64,000 nt of DNA from Sphingomonadaceae bacterium 3R27E2-A. Its GTDB lineage: Bacteria; Pseudomonadota; Alphaproteobacteria; Sphingomonadales; Sphingomonadaceae. Where the stretch lies: the NCBI GenBank assembly GCA_005503165.1, contig SCNT01000013.1, positions 1-64,000 on the forward strand, read 5' to 3'. A program made the translations under genes and the position numbers. Below, piece after piece: positions 9,735 to 17,404 of this stretch; within the stretch, counting starts at the first letter, position 1, and the number at the start of each line of letters is the position of its first letter. Below the pieces are notes generated by a model, which was not told the origin of the DNA, made no database searches, and worked only from the letters and a program-made list of their open reading frames with translations.

Positions 9735-9829
9735 CGTCATTGCGAGGAGCCGAAGGCGACGCGGCAATCTCCAGCTATCGGTGCCACCGGTTGCTGGCTG
9801 GAGATTGCTTCGCTTCGCTCGCAATGACG
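9735..9829. repeat. Palindromic intergenic element (GTCATTGCGAG type)
   Basis: Ends are CGTCATTGCGAG and CTCGCAATGACG, perfect 12-base complements. Inside are GCAATCTCCAGC and GCTGGAGATTGC, also perfect complements. The whole 95-bp unit can fold into one long hairpin. Elements with this GTCATTGCGAG end are widespread between genes in alphaproteobacteria. It lies between the convergent ppa and mscS genes. Confidence 0.75.
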
Positions 9830-9855
9830 GCGCTTAGGGCATCGGACCCTCGCCC

Positions 9856-10773
9856 TCATCCGTCCTCATCTGCCAGCACCCGCACATCGGTCCGCGGATA
9901 GGGAATGCGTATTCCCGCTTCCTTGAAGCGGTCCCAGATGCCGAGGAACACCTCGCCCTGGATATTGCCGAGCCCCCCCTCGGGGTCGGATATCCAGTAG
10001 CGCAGCTCGTGCTCGACCGCACGTTCGCCGAACGCCGTGATCCACACCACCGGCTCCGGATCGGCGAGGATACGCGGGTTCGCCTTCGCGACATCGACCA
10101 TGATCGCCTGCGCGGCGCGCAGGTCGCAGTCGTAGCTCACCGGCACGCGCATCCGCACGCGGACGTCGCGGCTCGAATAGCTCCAATTCTCGACCGGCTG
10201 GGTCATCAAGAGCTCGTTCGGGATCAGATGCTTCTTGCCGTCGCGCGTCACGACGCTGACGGCGCGCACCCCGATCCTGGCGACGCGCCCGACGTTGGGC
10301 ATGCCATTGAGCGTCGCCGATCCGCCCATGCTGCTGCCGTCGCCGACGACGATCACGTCGCCCGGCTTGATCGATCGGTCCATGAGCAGGATGATCCCCG
10401 CGATCAGATTGCCGACGGTCTTTTGCAGTCCGAAACCGATGGCGAGCCCCGCCGCGCCCGAAAAGACGGCGAGCGCGGTGAGGTCGATACCGAGCAGATC
10501 GATGCCGAAGAGCATCGCAAAGACGAATAGCGCGATCGCGATCAATTTCTCGGTCAGGATACGCTGGGTATCGTCGATCTGGGTGTTGCGGCGCAGCAGC
10601 CATTTGATCGCACGCATCGTGAGCCGCACGCCGACATAGAGGAGCACCGCCACGACAATCGTCGACGCCACGCTGTAGAGCGACAACCGGTACTGGCCGA
10701 CGTCGATTCCGATCGCCTGCATCGACGCCGCGATACCCTCGGCGCCCTCGCGCAGGTCGGCCTTGACGCTCAT
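9856..10773 (-). CDS. Small-conductance mechanosensitive channel (MscS family)
   Basis: A 305-residue inner-membrane protein. Transmembrane helices are visible at about residues 27-47 (LYSVASTIVVAVLLYVGV) and 66-86, and the pore helix region is LAVFSGAAGLAIGFGLQKTV, followed by the MscS beta domain (IKPGDVIVVGDG, GRVARIGVRAVSVVTRDGKK). It should open under membrane tension to release solutes. The ATG overlaps the stop of metC by 4 bases (ATGA), which fixes the start; a longer frame upstream inside metC is rejected. It is the last gene of the sseA-chrA-metC-mscS run. Confidence 0.93.
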   Translation of the reverse strand: MSVKADLREGAEGIAASMQAIGIDVGQYRLSLYSVASTIVVAVLLYVGVRLTMRAIKWLLRRNTQIDDTQRILTEKLIAIALFVFAMLFGIDLLGIDLTALAVFSGAAGLAIGFGLQKTVGNLIAGIILLMDRSIKPGDVIVVGDGSSMGGSATLNGMPNVGRVARIGVRAVSVVTRDGKKHLIPNELLMTQPVENWSYSSRDVRVRMRVPVSYDCDLRAAQAIMVDVAKANPRILADPEPVVWITAFGERAVEHELRYWISDPEGGLGNIQGEVFLGIWDRFKEAGIRIPYPRTDVRVLADEDG

Positions 10774-11978
10774 GCCGTGCCCAGCGCGGCGAAACCGCGG
10801 TCGAGGTCGGCGATCAGGTCGGCGGGATCCTCGAGCCCGATCGACAGCCGCAGCAAAGGGTCGGGGTCGGTCCACGCGGTGGCGGTGCGAATGTCGGCAG
10901 GGTTGCTCGGAACGACCAGGCTTTCATAGCCGCCCCAGCTGAAGCCGATGCCAAAATGCGTCAGCGCCTCGATGAAGCGCGTGCGCCCCGCTTCGTCGGC
11001 GCCCTTGAGCGTGAAGCCGAACAGCCCGCTTGCGCCAGTAAAGTCGCGCGTCCAGATATCATGCCCCGGATCGCCCGCCAGCGCCGGGTGCAGGACGCGC
11101 CCCACCTCGGCCCGGCTCGCCAGCCATTCCGCGACGGCGACCCCGCTCGTCTGATGCCGCGCCATCCGCACGTCCAGCGTCCTGAGGCCGCGCAGCATCA
11201 GCGCGCAATCGTCGGGCGAAACCGCCTGCCCCAGCTGATAGGCCGCGCTGCGGAGCTTGGGCCAGACCGCACGCGTCGCGGTCAGCGATCCCATCATCGC
11301 GTCGCTGTGCCCGCCGACATATTTGGTGAGGCTCATCATCGTCACATCGACGCCGTGCGCCAGCGCGCGAAAGTGCAGGGGCGTCGCCCAGGTATTGTCG
11401 AGCATCGTCGTCACGCCGCGCTGACGCGCCACTGCGGTGATTGCCGGAATGTCCTGCACCTCGAAGGTCAGGCTGCCCGGCGATTCGAGGAAGATCAATT
11501 TCGTCTCGGGCCGGAACAGTTTGGCGATGTCGGCCCCCACCAGCGGGTCATAGTAGGTCGTCTCGATCCCCATCCGCGCCAGCATGCCGTTGCAGAAGGC
11601 GCGCGTCGGCTCATAGGCACTGTCGACCATCAGCAGATGATCGCCCGGCGCGAGCAGCGCGATCATGCCCGCCGAATTGGCCGCCACGCCCGAAGGATAG
11701 AGCAAGGTCCCCTCGGCGCCCGGCTCCATCCCGGTCAGCGCATCGGCGAGCGCCCACACCGTCGGCGTCCCGCGGCGTCCGTAATAGAGCTTGTCGTGCG
11801 TCGCATGGCCCCGCGCCTTGAGGTCGGCGATATTGTCGTAGAGGATCGTCGACGCCCGCCACACCGGCGGATTGACGATGCTGCCGCCCAGCCGCGGGTC
11901 GCCGGTCCATTCGGGCCGCCGCCCGCCCTGCACCAGCTTCGTCGCGGGGCGGAGGCTGTCGTCGTCGCTTTTGCTCAT
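10770..11978 (-). CDS. metC: Cystathionine beta-lyase
   Basis: A 402-residue PLP-dependent enzyme of the trans-sulfuration family. The PLP lysine is in SLTKYVGGHSDAMMGS, and the phosphate-binding region is YPSGVAANSAGM. It would split cystathionine to homocysteine, pyruvate and ammonia in methionine synthesis. The related gamma-synthases and gamma-lyases share the fold, but the N-terminal LVQGGRRPEWTG and SIVNPPVWRASTILYD are typical of MetC. It is 20 bases downstream of chrA and overlaps mscS by 4 bases. Confidence 0.93.
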   Translation of the reverse strand: MSKSDDDSLRPATKLVQGGRRPEWTGDPRLGGSIVNPPVWRASTILYDNIADLKARGHATHDKLYYGRRGTPTVWALADALTGMEPGAEGTLLYPSGVAANSAGMIALLAPGDHLLMVDSAYEPTRAFCNGMLARMGIETTYYDPLVGADIAKLFRPETKLIFLESPGSLTFEVQDIPAITAVARQRGVTTMLDNTWATPLHFRALAHGVDVTMMSLTKYVGGHSDAMMGSLTATRAVWPKLRSAAYQLGQAVSPDDCALMLRGLRTLDVRMARHQTSGVAVAEWLASRAEVGRVLHPALAGDPGHDIWTRDFTGASGLFGFTLKGADEAGRTRFIEALTHFGIGFSWGGYESLVVPSNPADIRTATAWTDPDPLLRLSIGLEDPADLIADLDRGFAALGTA

Positions 11979-11998
11979 TCGCCCCTGTTAGCGCGATG

Positions 11999-13315
11999 CT
12001 AGGCAAAGCCAAGCCCGAGCACGAGTCCTGCCACCGAACAGATCGCCAGCATCGATATGATCCCGAGCCTGAAGCGGAACAGCAGCACCGCGGCGAGCAG
12101 CGCCAGCAGCACCGCGGCCCAGTCGACCGACGCCCACACGGGCACCTCGAAGCCCCAGCCGCTCGGCGCCAGCCGCCGGAACAGCACATGCAGCGCGAAC
12201 CACAAGGACAGGTTGGCGATCACGCCGACCACCGCCGCGGTCACCGCCGCGAGCGCGCCCTTAAGTCCTGCCGCGCGCTCGAGCCTGTCGATCCATGGCG
12301 CAAAGGCGAATATCCAGAGGAAACAGGGCGCAAAGGTCACCCACAAGGTCAGCCCCGCGCCGATGAGCGCCGCGACGAAGGGGGTGAAGGGCGCCGCGTC
12401 GCGATAGGCCGCCAAGAAGCCGACGAACTGCGTCACCAGGATCAGCGGCCCCGGCGTGGTCTCGGCCAGCCCCAGCCCGTCGGCCATTTCGCCCGGCCGC
12501 AGCCAGCCGAAACCCGACACCGCTTCCTGCGCCATATAGGCGAGCACGGCATAGGCCCCGCCGAAGGTCACCACCGCGAGTTGCGAGAAAAAGACGCCGA
12601 TGTCCCACAGCACATGCTGTTTGCCGAGCGTGACGAGGATCAGCAGCATCGGCGCCGCCCAGATCGCGCCCCAGCCGAGCACAGCCGAAAGGCTCTGCCG
12701 CCACGCCGAGCGTGCAGACGGGGATGAGGTCGCCGCGGCGGGCGCGAGCTTCAGCCAGCCCGGCCGCCACCGCCCCGCCGCCCAGCCGATCAGCAGCGCG
12801 CCGAGGATGACGAGCGGGAAAGGCAGGGTCAGGATCGCGATCGCGACGAAGGACGCCACCGCAATACCGCGCTGCAGCGCGGTCTTCAGCGCCCGCCCGG
12901 CAATGCGCAGCAGCGCCTGCACCACGATCGCGAGCACCGCCGCCTTGATCCCCAGGAACAAAGCCGCGAACCAGTCGAGTCCGGCCGCCAGAACATAGAG
13001 CGTCGACAGCGCCAGCATTACCAGCGCGCCGGGAATCACGAACAGCAGCCCTGCCGCGAGACCGCCGCGGATCCCGTGCAATCGCCAGCCGATCCAGGTC
13101 GCGAGCTGCTGCGCCTCGGGGCCGGGCAGCAGGTGGCAGAAATTGAGCGCGTGAAGGAAGGTCGGCTCGTCGAGCCAGCGGCGCTCGTCGACGAATTCGC
13201 GGTGCATCAGCGCGATCTGCCCCGCGGGGCCGCCGAAACTCAAACAGCCGATCCGCGCATAAGCGCGCACCGCTTCGGCGAAACTCGGCGTTGTGGAAGG
13301 GGAAAGTTCGATCAT
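11999..13315 (-). CDS. chrA: Chromate transporter, two-domain CHR family
   Basis: A 438-residue inner-membrane protein with about ten hydrophobic segments. Two CHR domains are recognisable: FAEAVRAYARIGCLSFGGPA with LNFCHLLPGPEAQQLATWIG in the N-terminal half, and VVTFGGAYAVLAYMAQEAV with LAETTPGPLILVTQFVGFLA in the C-terminal half. This is the long chromate ion transporter type. The start at MIELSPSTTP has GGAGAAG nearby upstream. It lies between sseA and metC, so a role with sulfate or another sulfur oxyanion is conceivable; chromate efflux is the family assignment. Confidence 0.93.
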   Translation of the reverse strand: MIELSPSTTPSFAEAVRAYARIGCLSFGGPAGQIALMHREFVDERRWLDEPTFLHALNFCHLLPGPEAQQLATWIGWRLHGIRGGLAAGLLFVIPGALVMLALSTLYVLAAGLDWFAALFLGIKAAVLAIVVQALLRIAGRALKTALQRGIAVASFVAIAILTLPFPLVILGALLIGWAAGRWRPGWLKLAPAAATSSPSARSAWRQSLSAVLGWGAIWAAPMLLILVTLGKQHVLWDIGVFFSQLAVVTFGGAYAVLAYMAQEAVSGFGWLRPGEMADGLGLAETTPGPLILVTQFVGFLAAYRDAAPFTPFVAALIGAGLTLWVTFAPCFLWIFAFAPWIDRLERAAGLKGALAAVTAAVVGVIANLSLWFALHVLFRRLAPSGWGFEVPVWASVDWAAVLLALLAAVLLFRFRLGIISMLAICSVAGLVLGLGFA

Positions 13316-13439
13316 CGTCACGCTTCTCCAGCCGGCAAAGCCGGGTGAAAAAGCAACGCTTGGGCGAATGCCTGACCGGGAGGTTGCCTCGCCCCGATGC
13401 GACCGGACTAACGCGGCGCAGCGGGGACGAGCAAGCAAG

Positions 13440-13468
13440 AAAAAGGCGCGCGGCCCGAAAGCCGCGCT
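13440..13468 (-). terminator. Intrinsic terminator after sseA
   Basis: On the minus strand a GCGCGGC/GCCGCGC stem with a 6-base loop (TTTCGG) is followed by GCC and TTTTT. It lies a few bases beyond the sseA stop codon and would end sseA transcription before chrA, implying a separate promoter in the 125 bases upstream of chrA. Confidence 0.75.
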
Positions 13469-13474
13469 TGGGCG

Positions 13475-14314
13475 TCAGGCCGCGCCGGTCGCCTTCGGCG
13501 TCGCGGGGTCGGCCCCCCACTCGGTCCAGCTGCCGTCGTAGACCGCCACATCGTCCTTGCCGAGCAGGTGTGCGGCGAAGGCGACGACGGTCGCGGTCAT
13601 GCCGCTGCCGCAGGTGGTGACAAGCGGCTTGTCGAGGTCGACCCCCGCGGCGTCGAACGCGGCCTTGAGGTCGTCGCCGCGCTTCCACGTGCCGTCGGCG
13701 TTGAACAGCTCGCCATAGGGCAGGCTCTTCGACCCCGGAATATGGCCCGGCGCGACGCCGGGGCGCGGGTCGCGCTCTTCGCCGGTGAAGCGCGCCGACG
13801 AGCGCGCATCGACGAGCTGCTCGGCGCCGCTGTCCACATTGGCCAGCACTTCGTCCTTGGTGCGCACGGCTTTCGCGTCGCGCCAAACGGTGAAGTGACG
13901 GTGGCGGAGCGTCTGCTTGCCCATTTCGAGCGGGCGGCCCTCGGCCTTCCACTTGGCGAGCCCGCCGTCGAGCAGCGCGACATCATGCGCACCGAACAGC
14001 TTCAAGAGCCACCAGGCGCGCGCCGCGCTCTTGAGCGGGCTGTCGTCGTAGAGCACGATGCGGCTGCCGTCGCCGAGGCCCAGCGACTGCATGCGGCTCG
14101 CGAATTTTTCGGCGGGGGGCGCCATATTGTCGATGCTGCTGTTCGGGTCGGTCAGTTCGGCCAGGTCCATGAACACCGCGCCCGGAATGTGGCCCGCTTC
14201 ATATTCGCCGCGCGCGTCGCGGTCGGCCTCCAGGAATTTCGTCGCATCGACGACCCGCAGGTCCGATGCCCCCAGTTCGCGTTCCAGCCAGTCGGTTGAG
14301 ACCAAGGCGTCCAT
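13475..14314 (-). CDS. sseA: 3-mercaptopyruvate sulfurtransferase
   Basis: A 279-residue protein with two rhodanese domains. The catalytic loop is CGSGMTAT in the C-terminal domain; CGSG-type loops mark mercaptopyruvate sulfurtransferases as opposed to thiosulfate sulfurtransferases. The N-terminal domain (VDALVSTDWLERELG-like start, GHIPGAVFMDLAELTDPNS) is the inactive rhodanese fold. It moves sulfur from mercaptopyruvate, a cysteine breakdown product, to acceptors. A good ribosome-binding site (CAGGAGC) precedes the ATG. It heads the sulfur-related run. Confidence 0.95.
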   Translation of the reverse strand: MDALVSTDWLERELGASDLRVVDATKFLEADRDARGEYEAGHIPGAVFMDLAELTDPNSSIDNMAPPAEKFASRMQSLGLGDGSRIVLYDDSPLKSAARAWWLLKLFGAHDVALLDGGLAKWKAEGRPLEMGKQTLRHRHFTVWRDAKAVRTKDEVLANVDSGAEQLVDARSSARFTGEERDPRPGVAPGHIPGSKSLPYGELFNADGTWKRGDDLKAAFDAAGVDLDKPLVTTCGSGMTATVVAFAAHLLGKDDVAVYDGSWTEWGADPATPKATGAA

Positions 14315-14489
14315 GTCATGCTCCTGTTACGACCCGGCGGCGGACCTGTGCCTGTCCCCTCGCCTGCCAACCTGCTCTTTCCGGGGACGGCAAGCCTATG
14401 CCCCCACCGGCGCCTTTTCAAGCGCCGCGGTGTCCTGCCCGAGCAGATGCTGCACTGCAACAGAAAAGCGTGACGCGCATTCGGCGCCT

Positions 14490-15842
14490 CTATTGGGCGC
14501 GGCGCACCGCGGTCGCGCGCGAACCGGGGCGGTCGACCGCGTAGGATGCGCGGTCGAGCGGGAGCGGCGCGAGCTTCTCGCTGCCGCTCGCTCCCTGTTC
14601 GCGCCCGAGCACGAAGCTGCCCGCATTCTGGCCGAAGGCGTCGGGATCGTCGCCCTCCCAATGATAAGTGACGTCGAAGGCCATCACCGGGACCAGCATC
14701 GGTTTGCCGCCGATCATCAGCGGCTCGACGATCGCGCGCGGCAGCATCGCTTCGGTGCTGAGTGATTCGCCGGCACCGACCTTGAGCTCCATATCGTCGC
14801 GTAGCACGCTGCCGCCCGCGCCGTCGAAAAAGCGCGCGAGCACGGATTCGGGCATCGCCGAGCCCTGATTGAGCGCGATGCGCACCATCAGCCCGGTGGC
14901 ATCGGCCGACCCCTGGTTGGCGAGGTTGAGCACGAAGCCGACGACGACATGCTCGGGGGTCATGCGGATCGACACGACGTCGAGCGCGATCGACACGACG
15001 GCGCGGCGTTCGGCGGCGGGACGCGTGACCAGCGGCGACGGCGCGCGCTGGCCTGCAACGGCGCCTTCGAGCACCGGCTGGCGCGCAGGCGCCACGGGCT
15101 GCGGGCGCCGCGCCGGTGGCGGCGGCGTGACGGCACGGGGCGCGGGCTGAGGCGAAGGAACGGGCGGCGGCGGCGGCGGCGCGGCCGGCGGGCGAGGCTC
15201 GACCCGCGGACCGTCGGCGACCACGGGCCGATGGCGCCAATACCAGTAGCCGGCGCCGCCTGCCACGAGCAGCGCGAGCAGCCAAGTCCAGACCGGCATT
15301 CCCGGGTCGGGCGCGGGCGCCGCGGCCACGGTATCGGCCACCGGCGCATCGTCGGCGCCCCTCTCGCTCGCAACCGTCGCCGACGGCCGGCTCAGCACCG
15401 GCGCCGTGTCGCTCGTGGTCGGCAGCGTATCGGCGGGCGCGGCGGTGTCGGTCGGTGTCGCCGCGCGGGGGGTGGTCGCGGCGGCGGTATCGCGCGGCGT
15501 CGACGGGGTCACTGCAGGGCGAGTCGCCGCCGGCGCGCTCGGTTGCGGCTGGGCCTGCGGCTGGGTCGGGGTGACGCGCGGGGGCGCGGGCGTCGGGGTC
15601 GGCGCCGGGCGCGTCTCGTTCGGGCCGGTCGGGGCGATGCCGTTGTTCGACGGGCCCTGCACGCCGGGCGCGCGGCCGTCGTTCTCGGTCGCGGGGGGCA
15701 GGCGGAAGTCGATCGAACGCGGCGGCACGGGCGCCGGGGCCTCGGCCTGCTGAGCGATGGCGGGTGCGACAAGCCCCGCCGCCAGCGCGAACGCCAGCAC
15801 CGCCCGCGCGCTGCCCGTCATCCCGAAATGCCTGTGCGTCAT
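14490..15842 (-). CDS. Proline-rich membrane-anchored protein of unknown function
   Basis: About 450 residues. An N-terminal signal (AVLAFALAAGLVAPAIAQ) is followed by a Pro/Ala/Thr-rich region of some 150 residues. One transmembrane helix (WTWLLALLVAGGAGYWYWRH) comes next, then a second Pro-rich linker. The folded C-terminal domain of about 170 residues (VVSIALDVVSIRMTPEHVVV, VMAFDVTYHWEGDDPDAFG) looks like a beta-sandwich. I do not recognise a named family. The C-terminal domain is probably cytoplasmic if the signal is cleaved. The start could also be the ATG at 15821; neither has a strong ribosome-binding site. The 175 bases between its stop and sseA hold no gene that I can support. Confidence 0.75.
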   Translation of the reverse strand: MTHRHFGMTGSARAVLAFALAAGLVAPAIAQQAEAPAPVPPRSIDFRLPPATENDGRAPGVQGPSNNGIAPTGPNETRPAPTPTPAPPRVTPTQPQAQPQPSAPAATRPAVTPSTPRDTAAATTPRAATPTDTAAPADTLPTTSDTAPVLSRPSATVASERGADDAPVADTVAAAPAPDPGMPVWTWLLALLVAGGAGYWYWRHRPVVADGPRVEPRPPAAPPPPPPVPSPQPAPRAVTPPPPARRPQPVAPARQPVLEGAVAGQRAPSPLVTRPAAERRAVVSIALDVVSIRMTPEHVVVGFVLNLANQGSADATGLMVRIALNQGSAMPESVLARFFDGAGGSVLRDDMELKVGAGESLSTEAMLPRAIVEPLMIGGKPMLVPVMAFDVTYHWEGDDPDAFGQNAGSFVLGREQGASGSEKLAPLPLDRASYAVDRPGSRATAVRRAQ

Positions 15843-15955
15843 TCTATCCGTACGATCCCGATCGTGCCTTTCGCGCCCGATCCGCTGAATTGGCGCTGAA
15901 TGGCCGCACGTCATCGACGGATGACATGGGCCGCGCGGCTCCCTAGATGGTTTCC

Positions 15956-16426
15956 ATGTCCGATTCCACCCCCCCGCCGCTCGCGCCCAAACATCTCGGC
16001 CAATCGAGCGAACTGCCCGCCTCACCCGCGGACGCGCAGCTCGACTATGTACCCAACCCGCGCGCGGGCGAGCTTTATCTCGTCCGCTTCGCCGCGCCCG
16101 AATTCACCTCGCTCTGCCCGGTGACCGGACAGCCCGATTTTGCACATCTGGTGATCGATTATGCCCCCGGCGACACGATCGTCGAATCGAAGAGCCTGAA
16201 GCTCTTCCTCGGCTCGTTTCGCAACCATGCGGGCTTCCACGAGGATTGCACCGTCGGCATCGGCCGCCGGCTGTTCGACGAGATGCGACCGAAGTGGCTG
16301 CGGATCGGCGGTTACTGGTATCCGCGCGGCGGCATCCCGATCGACGTCTTCTGGCAATCGAGCGCGCCGCCTTCGGGCCTGTGGCTCCCCGACCAGGGGG
16401 TCGCGCCCTATCGCGGGCGGGGATGA
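15956..16426 (+). CDS. queF: 7-cyano-7-deazaguanine reductase QueF (short type)
   Basis: A 156-residue enzyme of the short, unimodular QueF type. It reduces preQ0 to preQ1 with NADPH in queuosine synthesis. The nucleophile Cys54 and Asp61 lie in [10 protein letters not shown], and [15 protein letters not shown] contains the QueF substrate motif. The start at [11 protein letters not shown] is preferred; an in-frame ATG 9 bases upstream is possible, and neither has a clear ribosome-binding site. Queuosine partner genes are not in this window. Confidence 0.95.
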   Translation: MSDSTPPPLAPKHLGQSSELPASPADAQLDYVPNPRAGELYLVRFAAPEFTSLCPVTGQPDFAHLVIDYAPGDTIVESKSLKLFLGSFRNHAGFHEDCTVGIGRRLFDEMRPKWLRIGGYWYPRGGIPIDVFWQSSAPPSGLWLPDQGVAPYRGRG

Positions 16427-16474
16427 CCCTATTTCAGCAGATTTCCTCGAAAATTCATCTTCCCGTCACAGTTT

Positions 16475-16492
16475 GTTGACATTAGTGTCAAC
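16475..16492. promoter_or_regulatory. 18-bp palindromic operator candidate
   Basis: GTTGACATTAGTGTCAAC has 7-base complementary arms around TTAG and ends three bases before the thioesterase start codon. It occupies the place of the Shine-Dalgarno. Its framework TTGAC-N6-GTCAA resembles sites of MerR-family regulators of branched-chain and fatty-acid catabolism (LiuR type). The regulator assignment is inference. Confidence 0.55.
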
Positions 16493-16495
16493 GAT

Positions 16496-16906
16496 ATGAC
16501 GAAAGCATCGCTCCCGCACGATCACGCCATTGCCGTCGGCGCCGAGGCGATCGACTTCATGGGGCATGTGAATAACGCGCACTATCTGAGCTGGGTGCAG
16601 GACGCGGTGCTGGCACACTGGCGGCACATCGCGCCGCCCGACGCGGTCGCGGCGCATCTGTGGGTCGCGCTGAAGCACGAGATCACCTATCGCCGCCCCG
16701 CCTTCCTCGACGATCAGGTCATCGCCACGGTGATCCTCGAAAAGGTCCAGGGCGCGCGCGCCTTTTACGAGACGATCATCAAGCGGGGCGAGGAAGTACT
16801 GGCCGAGGTCAAGTCGAGCTGGTGCTGCATCGACGCGGAGACGCTGCGGCCAGCACGCCTCGCGAGCGAGGTCATCGCGCGCTTCTTCCCGGGCGAAAAG
16901 GCCTAG
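16496..16906 (+). CDS. Acyl-CoA thioesterase, hotdog fold (4HBT/YbgC type)
   Basis: A 136-residue hotdog-fold thioesterase. The pattern IDFMGHVNNAHYLSWVQDA is the active-site helix region of the YbgC/4-hydroxybenzoyl-CoA thioesterase class, with the Asp replaced in the usual D-x-x-G-H-V-N-N arrangement. It should hydrolyse an acyl-CoA; the substrate is unknown. No ribosome-binding site is visible, and a palindrome fills the space before the ATG, so the transcript may be leaderless. Its TAG stop shares the palindrome CTAG with the stop of the convergent gene. Confidence 0.88.
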   Translation: MTKASLPHDHAIAVGAEAIDFMGHVNNAHYLSWVQDAVLAHWRHIAPPDAVAAHLWVALKHEITYRRPAFLDDQVIATVILEKVQGARAFYETIIKRGEEVLAEVKSSWCCIDAETLRPARLASEVIARFFPGEKA

Positions 16907-17307
16907 CTCGACCCTTCGAGCATCGCATCGACGAGCGTTTCGAGGAATTTGCAATTCTCGTCGATATCCTGCACCCGCTTGATATTGTCCGGATCTTCGG
17001 GGTTTTTGACGATCAGAAAGAACTCGTTCATCTGGCGGTCGAAGTCGGTCTTGATCTGCGTGTCGTCCTCGTCGGCCAGGACCGTTGCGACGGCAAGGAA
17101 TTTGGTGCCCGCTTCGACCATCTTCGGGTCTTCGGCGACGCCTTCGCTGCCCAGCCCCGCCATGATCCCGAAATAGGCCATGCACTGGATGCTGTTGTCG
17201 TAAAGCTCGCGCTCGTCGGCGTCGATCGCCATCGCCATCGCATGGGCCGCGGGTGTCGTGGCGGCGGCGGCGAGAAGGAGAGTGGCGGCAAGGGTCGGAT
17301 ATTTCAT
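16903..17307 (-). CDS. Small secreted protein of unknown function
   Basis: A 134-residue protein. The leader MKYPTLAATLLLAAAATTPA ending in AHA is a good Sec signal peptide. The mature part is acidic and helical (ELYDNSIQCMAYFGIMAGLG, FDRQMNEFFLIVKNPEDPDN) and has two Cys (IQCM, ENCKF) that could form a disulfide. I recognise no family. It lies 97 bases downstream of the P450 gene in the same direction and shares stop-codon bases with the convergent thioesterase gene. Confidence 0.75.
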   Translation of the reverse strand: MKYPTLAATLLLAAAATTPAAHAMAMAIDADERELYDNSIQCMAYFGIMAGLGSEGVAEDPKMVEAGTKFLAVATVLADEDDTQIKTDFDRQMNEFFLIVKNPEDPDNIKRVQDIDENCKFLETLVDAMLEGSS

Positions 17308-17404
17308 GGTTTCCCCCGATATCGACCCGCCAGCAGTCTTGGCATGGCGCGGCGCCGGCGCAAAGCGGAAAATGCGGATGGCGCCCGCCCCCCGAGCACC
17401 GCCG

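Noticed and set aside
13316-13439. A riboswitch in the leader of chrA
   Set aside because: The 124 bases upstream can form short stems, but I could not match them to any known SAM, fluoride or metal riboswitch core.
14315-14489. A short minus-strand peptide or sulfur-responsive leader before sseA
   Set aside because: A GTCCCC/GGGGAC hairpin is present, but there is no supporting gene start or known motif.
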